A DNA stretch of 64,000 nucleotides from Trichoplax sp. H2. Its lineage: Eukaryota > Placozoa > Uniplacotomia > Trichoplacea. Each line of letters begins with the position of its first letter. The stretch's first letter is position 1. The translations under genes and the position numbers were made by a program. Below, one piece after another: positions 42,001 to 53,886 of the stretch. The notes beneath the pieces were generated by a model that worked only from the letters and a program-made list of their open reading frames with translations, was not told where the DNA came from and ran no database searches. The stretch is taken from the NCBI GenBank assembly GCA_003344405.1, contig NOWV01000064.1, positions 1 through 64,000 on the forward strand, in the 5' to 3' direction.

Positions 42001-42885
42001 AATTGTAGCAACGCTAATGATATGACTGTAGAATTACTTTTTTAGTTTTATCACGAATGCTTCGAATTACATTTCGCCAACAGATTAGACTACAGCAATG
42101 ATTAAAATATATATGCGACCTTCTCGCGGACGGCTAGTACACGTAAATTATGATCATTTTAGAAGTATTTTTATTTTTCATTTGCGTCCCTTACTTACGT
42201 ATACGCACTTCTGCTAATAGAGATCTTGAGAGGTCTATGATTTTTCTTATTTATTACTGACAGATCGACGAGGATCAGTGTACGTATGTCTATCAGAAGC
42301 TATTAAGAAATCGTTTAAAATATTCAGATATAGTACAAATACACGACTACATGAGAACAGCCTGCAGATTTATATTGACGTGACGCAGACTGAGTAACGT
42401 CGAATTTACCGGTTCAAAATCTTGATCTTACATTTGTAGATCTTGACCTTTAAATGCTGCAGCAAAGGGCCGCTATTAGCACAGTACATTGCACGTGAAA
42501 CAGTACGTACAGTATAGCACGTTGCCAATGTAAGACTAATACCTGCGATATCACTTAGTTTTAAGATCGCTTGATTTATTAAATGCTAAGCTTTACTGTT
42601 TGTGAATAAATATACTCATATCAATCACCTTCTTCGAGCTTTAAGCTTTTTAAGTAAGTTCTCGCAGTTTAATTGTTTGTAAGACTTGTAGTCTTTGTCT
42701 CTAATCTTGACCTTCTTCACGTCATCCCTGATAACGTCCCAGACGGCAGGATTTGCTGCAGCAACTGGTACAATTTTGGTCGAAACGTTATCAATAGATG
42801 GTGCTGTCATGGTTAGGAGGGCATTATTATTCGGTAGAGGTGGCAAACACAGTAATAGTGGACAGTAGTAAACATTTGCAATCAT
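39068..42885 (-). CDS. Unrecognised multi-pass membrane protein, exon structure partial
   Basis: I do not recognise the family. Exon 1 (42885-42629; an alternative start ATG is at 42810) encodes a soluble N-terminus ending in a basic stretch (LLKKLKARR). It joins in phase to exon 2 (41436 to 41150 or 41133), which has three hydrophobic segments (LWLSMLMAFVLAF, LLPTTTFLGYGMVAAVY, MVYFAISFLEVAANLIAL). Probable further exons near 41020-40953 (VIVWIYYTFINYLALVLKF), 40920-40875, 40398-40243 (two hydrophobic segments, FELSIPIILILGFLFLGF and NLLGITVCLLGI) and 39606-39432 (LSTLGLLILAYGVSFAIF). The last exon, starting near 39257, ends with a charged tail (RKRIIDAYDENLIRRS) and stop at 39068. Not all phases close between 40243 and 39606, so at least one exon is missing or misplaced. 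It is divergent from NHLRC2 across a palindromic array. Confidence 0.55.
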
Positions 42886-43161
42886 TGAATTTCTAGCACT
42901 TTAGCATTCGATGCTATTAATAAATGACTTTCTGCGCCAACGTTACTACAAACCGTGTCTGAAGTCAAGATGACAGCAATCCTTCGTCTTCCTATAATTA
43001 ATTAGATGCTACCGCGTCTCATCAGAACTGTATATTTCAGTATGCCGAACTCTACTGCATGTTAAAGAGATAAAACTTCACGTTTGTCGGTTTTAAGCAT
43101 ATTAAGCATAAAACTTCAAACTTCAAAACTTTTGCCTGCAAGAAATCAAACTAATGATATT

Positions 43162-43433
43162 CTACTGTAGTGTACTGTACAGTACTGTACGACCATACTG
43201 TACTGTACTGTACATTTGTCTTAGAAGTCCCTGGTACAGTAAAATACTGTACTGTACTGTACAAGTGTACTGTACAAGTGTACTGTACAGTGTACTGTAC
43301 ATTCAGTCACAGTGCATACTCACAGTGAACAGTGCACAGTGATCTGTACAGTACAGTACAGTACAGTAAAGGAAATCTCACCCTTCCCCCTCTCAATAGC
43401 TATACTGTACAGTACTGTACTGTACAGTATAGT
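43162..43433. repeat. Palindromic ACTGT/ACAGT array between membrane-protein gene and NHLRC2
   Basis: Dense pentamer runs (43162-43215, 43240-43302, 43346-43369, 43402-43432) include long perfect palindromes. A CAGGGACT-type half-site (AGAAGTCCCTG) lies at about 43220. The array ends about 140 bp before the NHLRC2 start. ORFs in it are repeat artefacts. Confidence 0.85.
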
Positions 43434-43572
43434 CGACCGACGTGTTAACATAACTTATACCTTTGAAACGTTTCTCAACTCCTTGGCAAGTTGGCATACT
43501 ATCATAACTAGGAAGAGCTGCTTCAGATAGTGTTTTTGCGTAAATAGAAAATAAATCTACAGACATCATGAG

Positions 43573-46500
43573 ATGGATTTATCTATGACATCCTTCGTGA
43601 ATACTTCGCATCAACTAGAAGAAAAGTGCAAAACTATTGTTAATAATGAAAAAAGAGATCAGCTTATAGTCACTTACTTAAGCGAAAGACATGCAGAATA
43701 TGTGAATGGTACAAGGCCCAGTTTTGATTTTCCAGCAAACTTAGAATGGCTAAACTGCGAAAATCAGTTATCATTTGAGAATGAGTTGAATGGAAAACTA
43801 TGCGTTTTGGATATATTCACGTACTGTTGTATAAATTGCATGCATGTTATGCCGGATTTAAAACATTTGCATTCGAAATTCAGTATCGAAGATGGAGTTA
43901 TGATTATTGGTGTTCATTCAGCAAAATTTGATGATGAGAAGTCAACCGCTAATGTTATTCAGTCAATCTTACGCCACGAACTAGATCATCCTGTAGTTAA
44001 CGATGAAAGAGGAATTATATATGACAGCTTGGATATACAATGTTGGCCGACTTTCGTTATACTTGGCCCTCAAGGTCAGTTTCTGCATGTCTTGCATGGA
44101 GAAGGAAAACGCGAAATGCTGATGTGGCTAGTTCGCCTCGGGTTGCGGTACTATGATTCACTCGGATTGTTATCTCATCATTCGATCCCTTTAAGTTTAG
44201 AGCGGCATAAAATTAAACCTATGACTCTTTCCTTCCCTGGTAAGGTTTGTGTAGTGAATGATGGAGATGACATAGTTATTTCTGATTCCGGGCATCACAG
44301 AATCCTAATTGTTGGGAAAGATGGAATAACGCGTAGCTGTGTAGGTAACAAGGAGTATTTTGAAGAAGGATTTGTCGATGGTATCTTTCAAAAGGCACGT
44401 TTTAATAATCCACAAGGCATAACATGCAGCCGCGACGGAAAAACGATTTTCGTCGCAGATACTAACAATCACGCAATAAGAAAGGTGCGTGCAGTCCGTA
44501 CATGTTTAATAAACTGTAGCATTATAATCTGTATGGTTTCCGTCAGTTGTTATTGTTACCAGTACGTTATGAATTATGGCTTTACCATTTTGACGTTGTA
44601 AATGGTGTGTGGGTGGAGATGAAATTACGATAACGTAAACATTGATTAAGTACAGTACAGAATAATAAACAGAAATAAATAAGATGTGTCCAGATTTTCC
44701 GGGCGTCCTGTACTTTACTAGCTGTAAGTGATAATTTAACTTATACTATACCGGATTAATTTTAGACTTATCGAATGTTAGCACAAGTAGGTCTAGCTTC
44801 GCGCGTCTTTAAGAATGTACTACGTGATGTAGGATGAACTGCCTTTTCAAATACTGTTTTCTATGCTGTTATAAGATCGATTTAGAATATTGTGAAGTGA
44901 CTACCATTGCTGGAACTGGAAATCAAGGGAATGATTTGGTTGGTGGGGGTGCAGGAAAAATGCAAGCTCTAAATTCTCCGTGGGATTTAACACTAGGGCC
45001 CAGTCCAGGTACCTAACATTTATCGCAACTGAAAACTAAACTGTATTGTGGACGACTTTATGATATTGCGTTTAACTTTTAAGGCGTTTAAAGCGCGACA
45101 AAGTAATATTTATAAATTCACATTCATCAGCTGACAATACGATGGAAGGATTCACATTCATGAATGATATTTAGGTTGCGAGGATCAGGAAGTTGTCCTA
45201 TATATTGCTATGGCGGGATCACATCAGATCTGGGCTTTAGCTTTAGAAGATTGTGTTTGGTTTAATAATAGGTACTGCTGCATATGGGCACGTAACTTGT
45301 TACTCACCCAGTTAACTAGTTAACAAGTTTAATTATTAAAAAATTGCTAAACTTTCGTCATATCACGGCAACTAGTTAACCAATTAATTTAATAATTTGA
45401 TTATTTCAACGGAGAAATGATAATTCAACGTCTTCAGCCGATAGTGTGATACGGTACTACTTAGTCGCCTGTGGTCTTAAATCAAATACGCCAGTGCCGC
45501 TAAATTCACTTAATTTATAATGAAGATATTCGAATCCAAGTTTAATAAATAGTAATAAATTTAATGCCCGATTTATACAGTTTTCAAGATTTCATATAGC
45601 GTAATATACTTAGGTCATTACGACGTGGTTGTTGCTTGGCTTTTTGCGGTAGTGGTGACGAAGAGAATAGGAATAATTATTACCCGCATAAAGCGGGTTT
45701 TGCTCAACCTTCTGGCATAGTGTCTACCAATTCAAGCCTGTATGTTGCGGATAGTGAAAGTAGCACTATACGAATGATTGATATCAAAACCGGAAGTGTG
45801 AAAGGACTAGTGGGAGGAGGACTTGATCCAAAAGTATATAAACTGTATTTAGAAAGGAAATGCAATATATTAGGATATATAATTCATTGTTTGTTTTAGT
45901 GTTACTATTATAGAAATTTTTATACTCGTATAATAGGATTTATTCTCTTTCGGGGATGTTGATGGAATTGGTATGTCAGCTAAGTTACAACACCCAATTG
46001 GTATTGCCTGGCGTGCTTGTAGCAAAGACGTTATCATTGCTGATTCTTATAACCATAAAGTAGGGCATAGATCGTGAAACAAGAGCTATTCTTGTATGGA
46101 TTGCATACTTTTGAGATATCACTGTTTACAATTTTTGCAGATCAAAATTATTAATCCAACAAAGCGTACCAGCACTACCTTAATTGATGGAAATTGTGGG
46201 CCGGGCATGAATGACAAAATAGTTCCGGATGTAAAACTGCGCGAGCCAAGCGGGTTACACTTGTCCCCTGATGGAAATTCGCTCTATATAGCAAACACAA
46301 ACGCACATGTTATTACCATGATTAATCTGCAAACTATGGAGCAATTAACGGTAGTATACTTAGCAAATACGAGAATGTTCTGCGAATTGAATATTTAAGT
46401 AGTTCTTGTACGTATTTTACAGATGAACATAATATTTACAGAAGCCGTTTCGGATTCAGTCGATAATGTCAATGACAAGGTATTAGTGACGGATGCAAAG

Positions 46501-47069
46501 CCAGTCATTCGACTAAATCAGGTTTGCTTACCTATGGATGCTTATGGTGAAATCCAAATAAGTGTAACATTACCAAAACAGAGTCATTTCACACCAGGAG
46601 CAAAGCATAAATGGATTTACGTCAAAGATACTGGTAATGCACTTACATACCTATGTGCAGCTTTTACACTTACATTATACACTGTAGTAACTTAACTTGC
46701 ATAACCTTCCTGTATCATTAGCTGCTACAACTATAATCTCCCTCGATAAATTCAGAGGAAAATTTGAACAGAGCTTGGAAATTTTAACTACTTATCAACT
46801 TAATTCTCCTAGAGCTGTAGATGCTTTTGTTGTAAAGGTAAGATGAAACTGTTTATTCCGATTTGTCGTTTGCAACCGTTTTGTGCTTTTACTAATGTAG
46901 TGAACTTGGTAACGTGTTTCTACAGTTTGATGTGACGGTTTACTACTGTGATGATCTTACTGGAACATGTAGAATAGCTGCTTCTCGGCTTGTCCTACCA
47001 ATAGCAGTTACTGAAAAAGAAGAGGCCGTGAGCTCACATTCAATCGCCCTAGACTTTATAGTCCAGTAG
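43573..47069 (+). CDS. NHLRC2: NHL repeat-containing protein 2 (NHLRC2), complete, 9 exons
   Basis: NHLRC2 is a cytosolic protein with a thioredoxin-like domain, a six-bladed NHL beta-propeller and a C-terminal beta domain; it is essential in mammals. Exons 43573-44484, 44876-45008, 45175-45271, 45614-45833, 45937-46059, 46141-46350, 46423-46633, 46722-46837 and 46926-47069 join in phase to 721 residues (human 726). The thioredoxin-like part carries [13 protein letters not shown], the family CCINC motif. Propeller landmarks are [84 protein letters not shown] and ADSYNHK. The start is the first ATG of the frame; an ATG 5 bp upstream is out of frame. The stop TAG at 47067 follows a C-terminal beta-rich region with DVTVYYCDD. 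Confidence 0.95.
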
Positions 47070-50000
47070 GTATACTAGCATAGTGCTTTATGGGATAAAC
47101 CTGCATAGTTAAAGTCTCTGGGTAGTGATAATTGCCGAAATTATAACGAATCAGTATCGGATTGAATTTTACTATGAATGAAATCCGCTCAGACACCCAA
47201 CTTTTGCTTGCGATTGCGATGCTGAAATATAATTATAGCACTCAATCGGATACTCTGCAGTATAAGTCTTACTTTTTGATTCATAAGTAATCATTTTGTC
47301 CGTTCCTACGAGTCTTAATTTTAAATACTGAATATGAATCATTTTCATATTAATATCAAGCTCAGACAGTTAAGTATTTGTATCAGACACGGTGTTTTTA
47401 ATTATGTACGCTAAAAATAAAACTGAGTACGCTTATAATTTACTTAATGGTATTGATAATACAAGGCAATTACTCTAGAATTGAACATCATGAGGCAATG
47501 GTACCCTATAATTTAATTTTAACATAAATAATTGACTAATATAACATATATAATTAGATGTATCTATAGTAGATTCAGTAATAATAATTTCGATGGTGCT
47601 GCTGCAGCAATCTGCACGTACAAATTTAATGTACGTTTTTATATTACTTTTTGAAGAAAATTGACATTTATACAGTATTATAGTGGTGCTGCGGTGAAGT
47701 AATATTTGGATATTGATGTTAAATTAAATTAAAATGGGCCTATGATTAATATTTTTGCTGTTATAGTAGAAAAATGTTACAAAAGTTAATTTTCGACAGT
47801 TATAATTATTATCTGTTAGTGAATGTTATGGCTTTATTACAGTTTATTATTAAATTATACGAAAATGATTAAAGAATATATGTGTCGAATATACGATAAT
47901 TTTAGTATTTGCAATTAGAAGATACGATTATGGTTAGTCAAGACCAAATCACGAATTTTTTGTGAGTGGTCTCATAAAACCACATTCAGACTGTAGCCTG
48001 ATATCATTAATTTTAGTACTGATACTTTATATGTTTACGTTTAAATGGTACTACCTTATATACCAAATTTACGAAAAGACATTATAACGAAGACTGTAGC
48101 TATAAAGACTAGATGTTTGGTAATCAAGATCATAAGGAAGTCTTTGATATTTGGATTGATGCTGCAGTACTTCGACCAATGTTAGCTTAAAATTATATTA
48201 GTCACTCTAGAGCATGAAATAGCATGGACACTCTGCAATTGATGAATTTACTATTTCTCGGTAAAGTAGAACAAGTAAGGTGCGCTGTACTCGGTATAGA
48301 AAGCTTCGAGTCTGCGATATTATGCACACTGTGTACGCACCACAGTACTGTCCATACTGCAATCAGTTGACTACAATTAATGATACATGCTTATCCTTTT
48401 CACATGTAACGAAAGGTGTTCTTCATTAAGCTAGCGCCTGCTATTATCACTAATAAATCACAAGATCAAACACTAGATAGAGCTGGAATATATTTGATGA
48501 AACAAGTGCTTACTTATAGGCAATTATTATATATATATTACCAAAGTGCGAATGGAGTATCAATTATTGAAATCAATTTCAAGGATGTAGTTCGTATATG
48601 TGTTATTACTGTTCCGTAACGTTTTACCAATATTCCGTAGCTGAGGTTGCTTACATACGCGTATATGTATGACGTATACAGTAGTAATATAAGTCACAAA
48701 ATAAAGTGGATCGATGATGGTATTCCTTTGGTTGCATATTGTGTCATCATGTCAAAATGATTGGAAGGAGTTCGATTCAAAAGCGACTAAGACTACTGCG
48801 TAGTGCATAGTTTCTGTGAAAGTGTTATCAGCACTATAGCCGAATGTTAACATTCAATAAGCTTTGAAGGATTATGATACTATAGAAATTGATATTCCTG
48901 CAACTAAGAATGATTTAGCACAATAAGATACAGTATAATCTTATAATATATAAGTATATTGTGCGAGAATAAATTTATAGCATCTAAAGGTAGATTTATA
49001 TACTTATTCAAAATGTAACGATGGAGTTGAGACCCTACAGTAATCGAAGATTTAGTAAATTTATTCAACTGTTTAGATATCGTATCATATTCCGTCTTAT
49101 GCCGTTTATTTATGTTGTCTGGTCGCTTCGTGATTAAATTATCATGATAACAAAGATGTGATTATGAACGATGGAATTATGCCACATATACATATTAGAG
49201 ATGTGCTATAAACAATGATGGTAAATTATTTGATTAATAAATAATACAGGCTTTTAATAGCCGTAGTGACTTTACGCAACGTATAAATCTATTGTTAGCA
49301 TATTTCGTATATGGGTAAACGGCAGTAGTATGATAGCTGTTACAGTATAATTATCATACCGTAATGCTTTCGTTTTATCATTGGCAATGTACATTCTTTT
49401 ATTCATCAGCTGTATCAGGCAATCAAAGTACAAGCAGCATTTAATTTCAGTAACTAAAATACGGATGCACAACCTAATTATAAAAGTTACTCATATTTTT
49501 AATTAAGGATTAACAACGGTATTACTTCATGAAATCCTATTAATTTAATACATTCTGAATCCTATTTAGGTTAGATGAACCAAAATTTAATGTCAAATAA
49601 CTTACACACACAGCTAATAAGATGCTACATTTTAATATGTTAAAAGTTATGGTATTAAAACATTGATACAGACATTATGGTTTATTTATCCTGTATTAGA
49701 CTTTAGGTAAATGGTAAAATTATTTTCATCAACAGTAAATGAGTTCTAAGTGCTGTATTGCTAGCGAGATATCCATAACTTACAGCGGCTTTCGCTTATT
49801 AATTATAGCCTTACATATCATTAGATAATGCAATTATCTTAACCCACCTCATAATTTCAGTTCGCTTTCATGCCCTCCTTAGGACCAGTATATGTGTTTT
49901 AAGATATAAAGTAAGTGTAATATGTGGCTGAAATATCGCCTGATTATTCATTAATAATGACCAGTCCCGTAATATGTATTACATGCTAACATTGGCAATT

Positions 50001-53000
50001 ATTGCTTGCTGCTTATGTGCTGAGTACAACACCAAGTAAAACTATAACTCGTACGGTATGGTGTGCGGCAAGTTAGTTTTTATAAATTGGCATCATTGTT
50101 ATAACAAGATATTGTAAATTTTTAAATTCGAGATTTCATTGTTACACACACTGAGACTATATAACTTTAGTAAAACTAGTTCTATAATCATATTCTCAAA
50201 AATTGAGCTTATTATTAAAATGCTCCATCTATATGAGATTAGTCATCATACCTTTCTATACGTATTTTAATTATATTTAACCGATTTAGCAGAGATATAA
50301 GATTTAGCATGTCTCATGAGTAAATTTTAAGTGAATATTCTAAAAGTCAAAATATTGCAGTTGGTGAGATTAAACAAAGCGCTAAATACTTTTACATTTA
50401 ATGCTGCTATATTAAACTTGCCTATAAATTTCCATGCTGTTCAGCAATATCTCTGATCAGATTTTGAAAAGCATAGAAAGCAGTTGTTCTGTGGCGGTCT
50501 CGCCACATAAATTCGCTTAGATATCCAAGAATTTCTGGAGCATGATAGCATTTCATTGGTTTCAATTCCCCTTTGTTTGATTCCAATAAAATTTGTGTGC
50601 TCTATATCCACATCATGCACGGAATCAATGAACCATAACGAATGATTTGCGGTACCATGAGCAGCGACATTCGATAGCTGAGCAATAATGCAGTATCCTC
50701 TCTATTCGTTAGAATATATCTACAATAATTTCCGGAGTTGTATGCTCCTGAATAATAGATAAGAGCGTGGCAGGATTCCTTAGATGTACAATCTGCGCAA
50801 AACCTAGTTCGGGTACCTGAGAAATGCTAACCATTCTTAACACCTATATCTCAGAAGTTGTTGGGCGGCCGCGGTCTTGTTGAACACACTAATTTAAAAT
50901 TAACTAATTCGCATTGTTTCCTTGTTTTAACAATTGCTGCACTGTCTGCACATCTATAATTTTAAACAAGTTTATAAAAAGGACGAAAATCTTCTTGATT
51001 GATATTAAAAGAACATTACATCACATGATATTAATTTGGATTTGTGTCTAAACAGATTCATCTACTTTGTATTACACTATCCTATTTCGACCTCAAAGGA
51101 TAACTTTAGTTTGTAAAAGCTTTCAGAACATACTTCTCTAAACTATCTGTATACATTACAGGCAGTATTATCATCAATTCCGATGTCTTCGCTGGCTTCT
51201 GTTAAAAGATATTCTCTTGACCAATTGTCACGAATTTCGTTTGTGACAATGAATTCTTCTTCTATGATTACCAGTAAAACCTTCTACCGTATTGTAAATC
51301 TGCTACCACGTGTCACTACTTTCACTACCTTCGTGAAGGATCTTAGTCATCAGCAAGAGTCAGTCTAGAAGTTTACTAGGTAATATTACAAAGCTATCTT
51401 TATTCAACTGTCGTTCCACTCAGCTTAAATTACTCTCGTCTCTTTTTAAGTACAAATGCACTTCCTTAGATACTTGTGCCAAATTCCACCTGTACAATCT
51501 GTTAATTATTTTCTATACTGTAATCTAGTCTTTTTCTATACACTAGTAATTATATTAATAGAGCATATATATGTGTTAATTAATATATTGTGTCCTAATT
51601 TAAATCAGCTTAGTGCCTAACAGATTGCATGAAAGTGTGACAACCGTCATTTTGGTTATTACACGTATTTAGAAAAAGTACGTACTTAACTTAAATCTAC
51701 GCAGTTGTTAATGGAAATCCATTATCAGTTGAATATTACAATTTTACAATAATATTTACAACTGTCTATCTCTAAATCAACTACATTATCACATTTACTG
51801 TCTTAAACCATAGCACTAATATAGAATAAGAAGAAGCTATTTCTACAGAAATATAACACAAATGATACATAAAAGGATATTCATCTAATACATTTAGAGG
51901 TGATGTAAAAAGCTAATATACGGTAGCGATAATATTTGGAATAAGTTATTACTGTATCATAAAATATTCGGAACATGCTATTTCATATGATAATTAATAT
52001 ATACGTTTGCAATAAATGTGCTCATATGTTAATATGGATGTGATGATGTAATAAAAGGTAATATAATCTATATTACGATAATATAGTATATGTATTTGGA
52101 ATAGGGTTTAAATAAATGAGCGATAGTTAGGTTTCATCCATGGTACAGTATACCTATATGATATTGATTTTACAGATACTGTACCGTATCGTAAAGGCAA
52201 AAACTTCATCATGGAGAACACTACATGATTATGATTGACGCGACAAAGTGTACAATATGAAAGTTACTATTGCCCTCGTCGTACGGTGTAATGTTACCGG
52301 ATGGTATGCTCGCAAATGATGCTTCTGATATGTAGAATCTTAAGGACAAAACCACTCTTAGGAATGGCCGTAACATATATAAGTATATAATATCTTAGAA
52401 AGAGAGAAAACGAGAAGACTACGAAGAGAGCATTGGTTGAAGAATACAGTAGATTGAGCGTACTCAGGATATACTTATCTTACCTAGCACAACAAATATG
52501 GATATTTCCCGTATTAGCTAAGGTACCACTACACTACGTATTAATTAATAATCCCTGGTACCCTTAAAGTCCATTTGCCAAAAAAATGTTATACATTTTG
52601 TACATTCTTCAATTTTAATTATTTTTCAGTTCCTCAGAGCTTAACTCTCAATAAAGTTCTCAGCCAAGCTTAAGCTATATTCTCAATTTGGTTCCAAAAT
52701 ATTTTCGAATTTTCACAATAGATTGGGTAGGGTCCATTAGACCCCACTTGCAGCTGAGCGTCGTTATAGTAACACTGTGGCTAAGTATACAGTTTAAAGA
52801 CTAATAAGAACCATTTATTACAGTCAATTGCATCTACTACTTCTTCTGCTAGTATCAATGACCTTTGAGTAATGTCTAAGAATTACAGCTGGACTAACAA
52901 ATGCAAATAAGTTACGAAATATGAAACGATGTATAGCTGTTGCATAGAAAGTGATATGACAGCCATTCTGTAAGGGGTTGTAAAACCCACCGCTACAGCT

Positions 53001-53886
53001 TGGTACAGAACAAACTAACGCTATAGTTTCAAGTTATGAAGTAACATGTACTAAAAGTAGTATCTTCTTTAGGACGTACTTTTTCAGATATAAATCTAAA
53101 CATTAAGTTCACCATTTGGTTAAAGTGAATGGAGATGTAAAACACAACGAGTAATAAAAAAACTCAATAAATTCCTTAGCCTAGGTGTAGAACGCCGGCG
53201 GCGGGTAGCGGCGCAGCTTTACTGCGTATTGTATCATTTAAACTTTACATTATTTAAGGCATATAATTTTTGTATTATTGAAATCTTCATGACTAATCAC
53301 CAATTGTTTTAATTGGAACTTCAATTTTTCTCTCTTGATCGGAAACAAATTCCGCTTGTTATTTTTTGTATCGCAGTTTTAATGTAAATTATAACTACTT
53401 TTATACAAAGAAATTGTACGTGAAAGCACGGTCAAACAAATTGCGTCTGTGAAAACAATAGTTAGTAGTTTATTTGCATAAGGTAGATATTGTTCAAAGC
53501 TTTGCTAAATGACTTATCAGTTCGAATTGTTCGTGTCTTACAATAGCTTTCAATCAGCATCCGATGTTAAGAAAACAATAACAAGTACGACAATTCATGG
53601 CCTTATATAGGACAACTCTGACGTTTTGCAGTATTACGTGAGCAAGGCTTTAGAGCATCCTTACAAACCGAAAAAATTTTCCGATGTAACAAGTTTTCGC
53701 AGCTTTTGATCGAAATATATATTCAACATACAGCATCAGATTTAATTGAACTAGTATCGAAACAAGCTAGTTATAAGTTGATTTTAAATCGATATTTAAT
53801 ACATCTGGATAAAGAACCAAGATTGGATAGAAGTTACAGGTGGTCAAGATTCGTTCAAAGTATCTTCGGCCTGATATACAAGTAGT
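47070..53886. other. Gene-poor intergenic region
   Basis: This 6.8 kb of AT-rich sequence lies between NHLRC2 and the fibrocystin-L-like gene. Apart from the transposase remnant at 50425-50850 and a short GC-rich patch (53193-53217), no exon-like or RNA-like feature could be supported. An AATAAA around 47414 could be the NHLRC2 poly(A) signal. ACTGT/ACAGT arrays are nearly absent here. Confidence 0.55.
50425..50850 (-). pseudogene. Decayed ISXO2-like (Merlin/IS1595-type) transposase remnant
   Basis: On the minus strand, pieces in different frames line up with the ISXO2-like DDE transposase domain: LLSIIQEHTTPEIIVD (50775-50725 region), then ANHSLWFIDSVHDVDIEHTN, then after a frameshift near 50545 YLSEFMWRDRHRTTAFYAF and a stop near 50422. 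The order matches the family blocks (LLPIIQ...pGs.I.sD, vNHS..FvdP...HT, EFmwR). A stop codon follows VDIF and the frames are broken, so it is inactive. Ends and flanking duplications were not found. Identification is by recalled motifs only. Confidence 0.6.

Noticed and set aside
43154-43530. ORFs upstream of NHLRC2
   Set aside because: Repeat-derived frames of the array; no domain.
48765-48790. tRNA B-box-like GTTCGATTCA
   Set aside because: No matching A-box or cloverleaf upstream; no tRNA could be folded.
51183-51368. 61-codon plus-strand ORF near the transposase remnant
   Set aside because: No recognisable domain; reverse strand gives only weak, unconvincing resemblance to an ISXO2 N-terminus.
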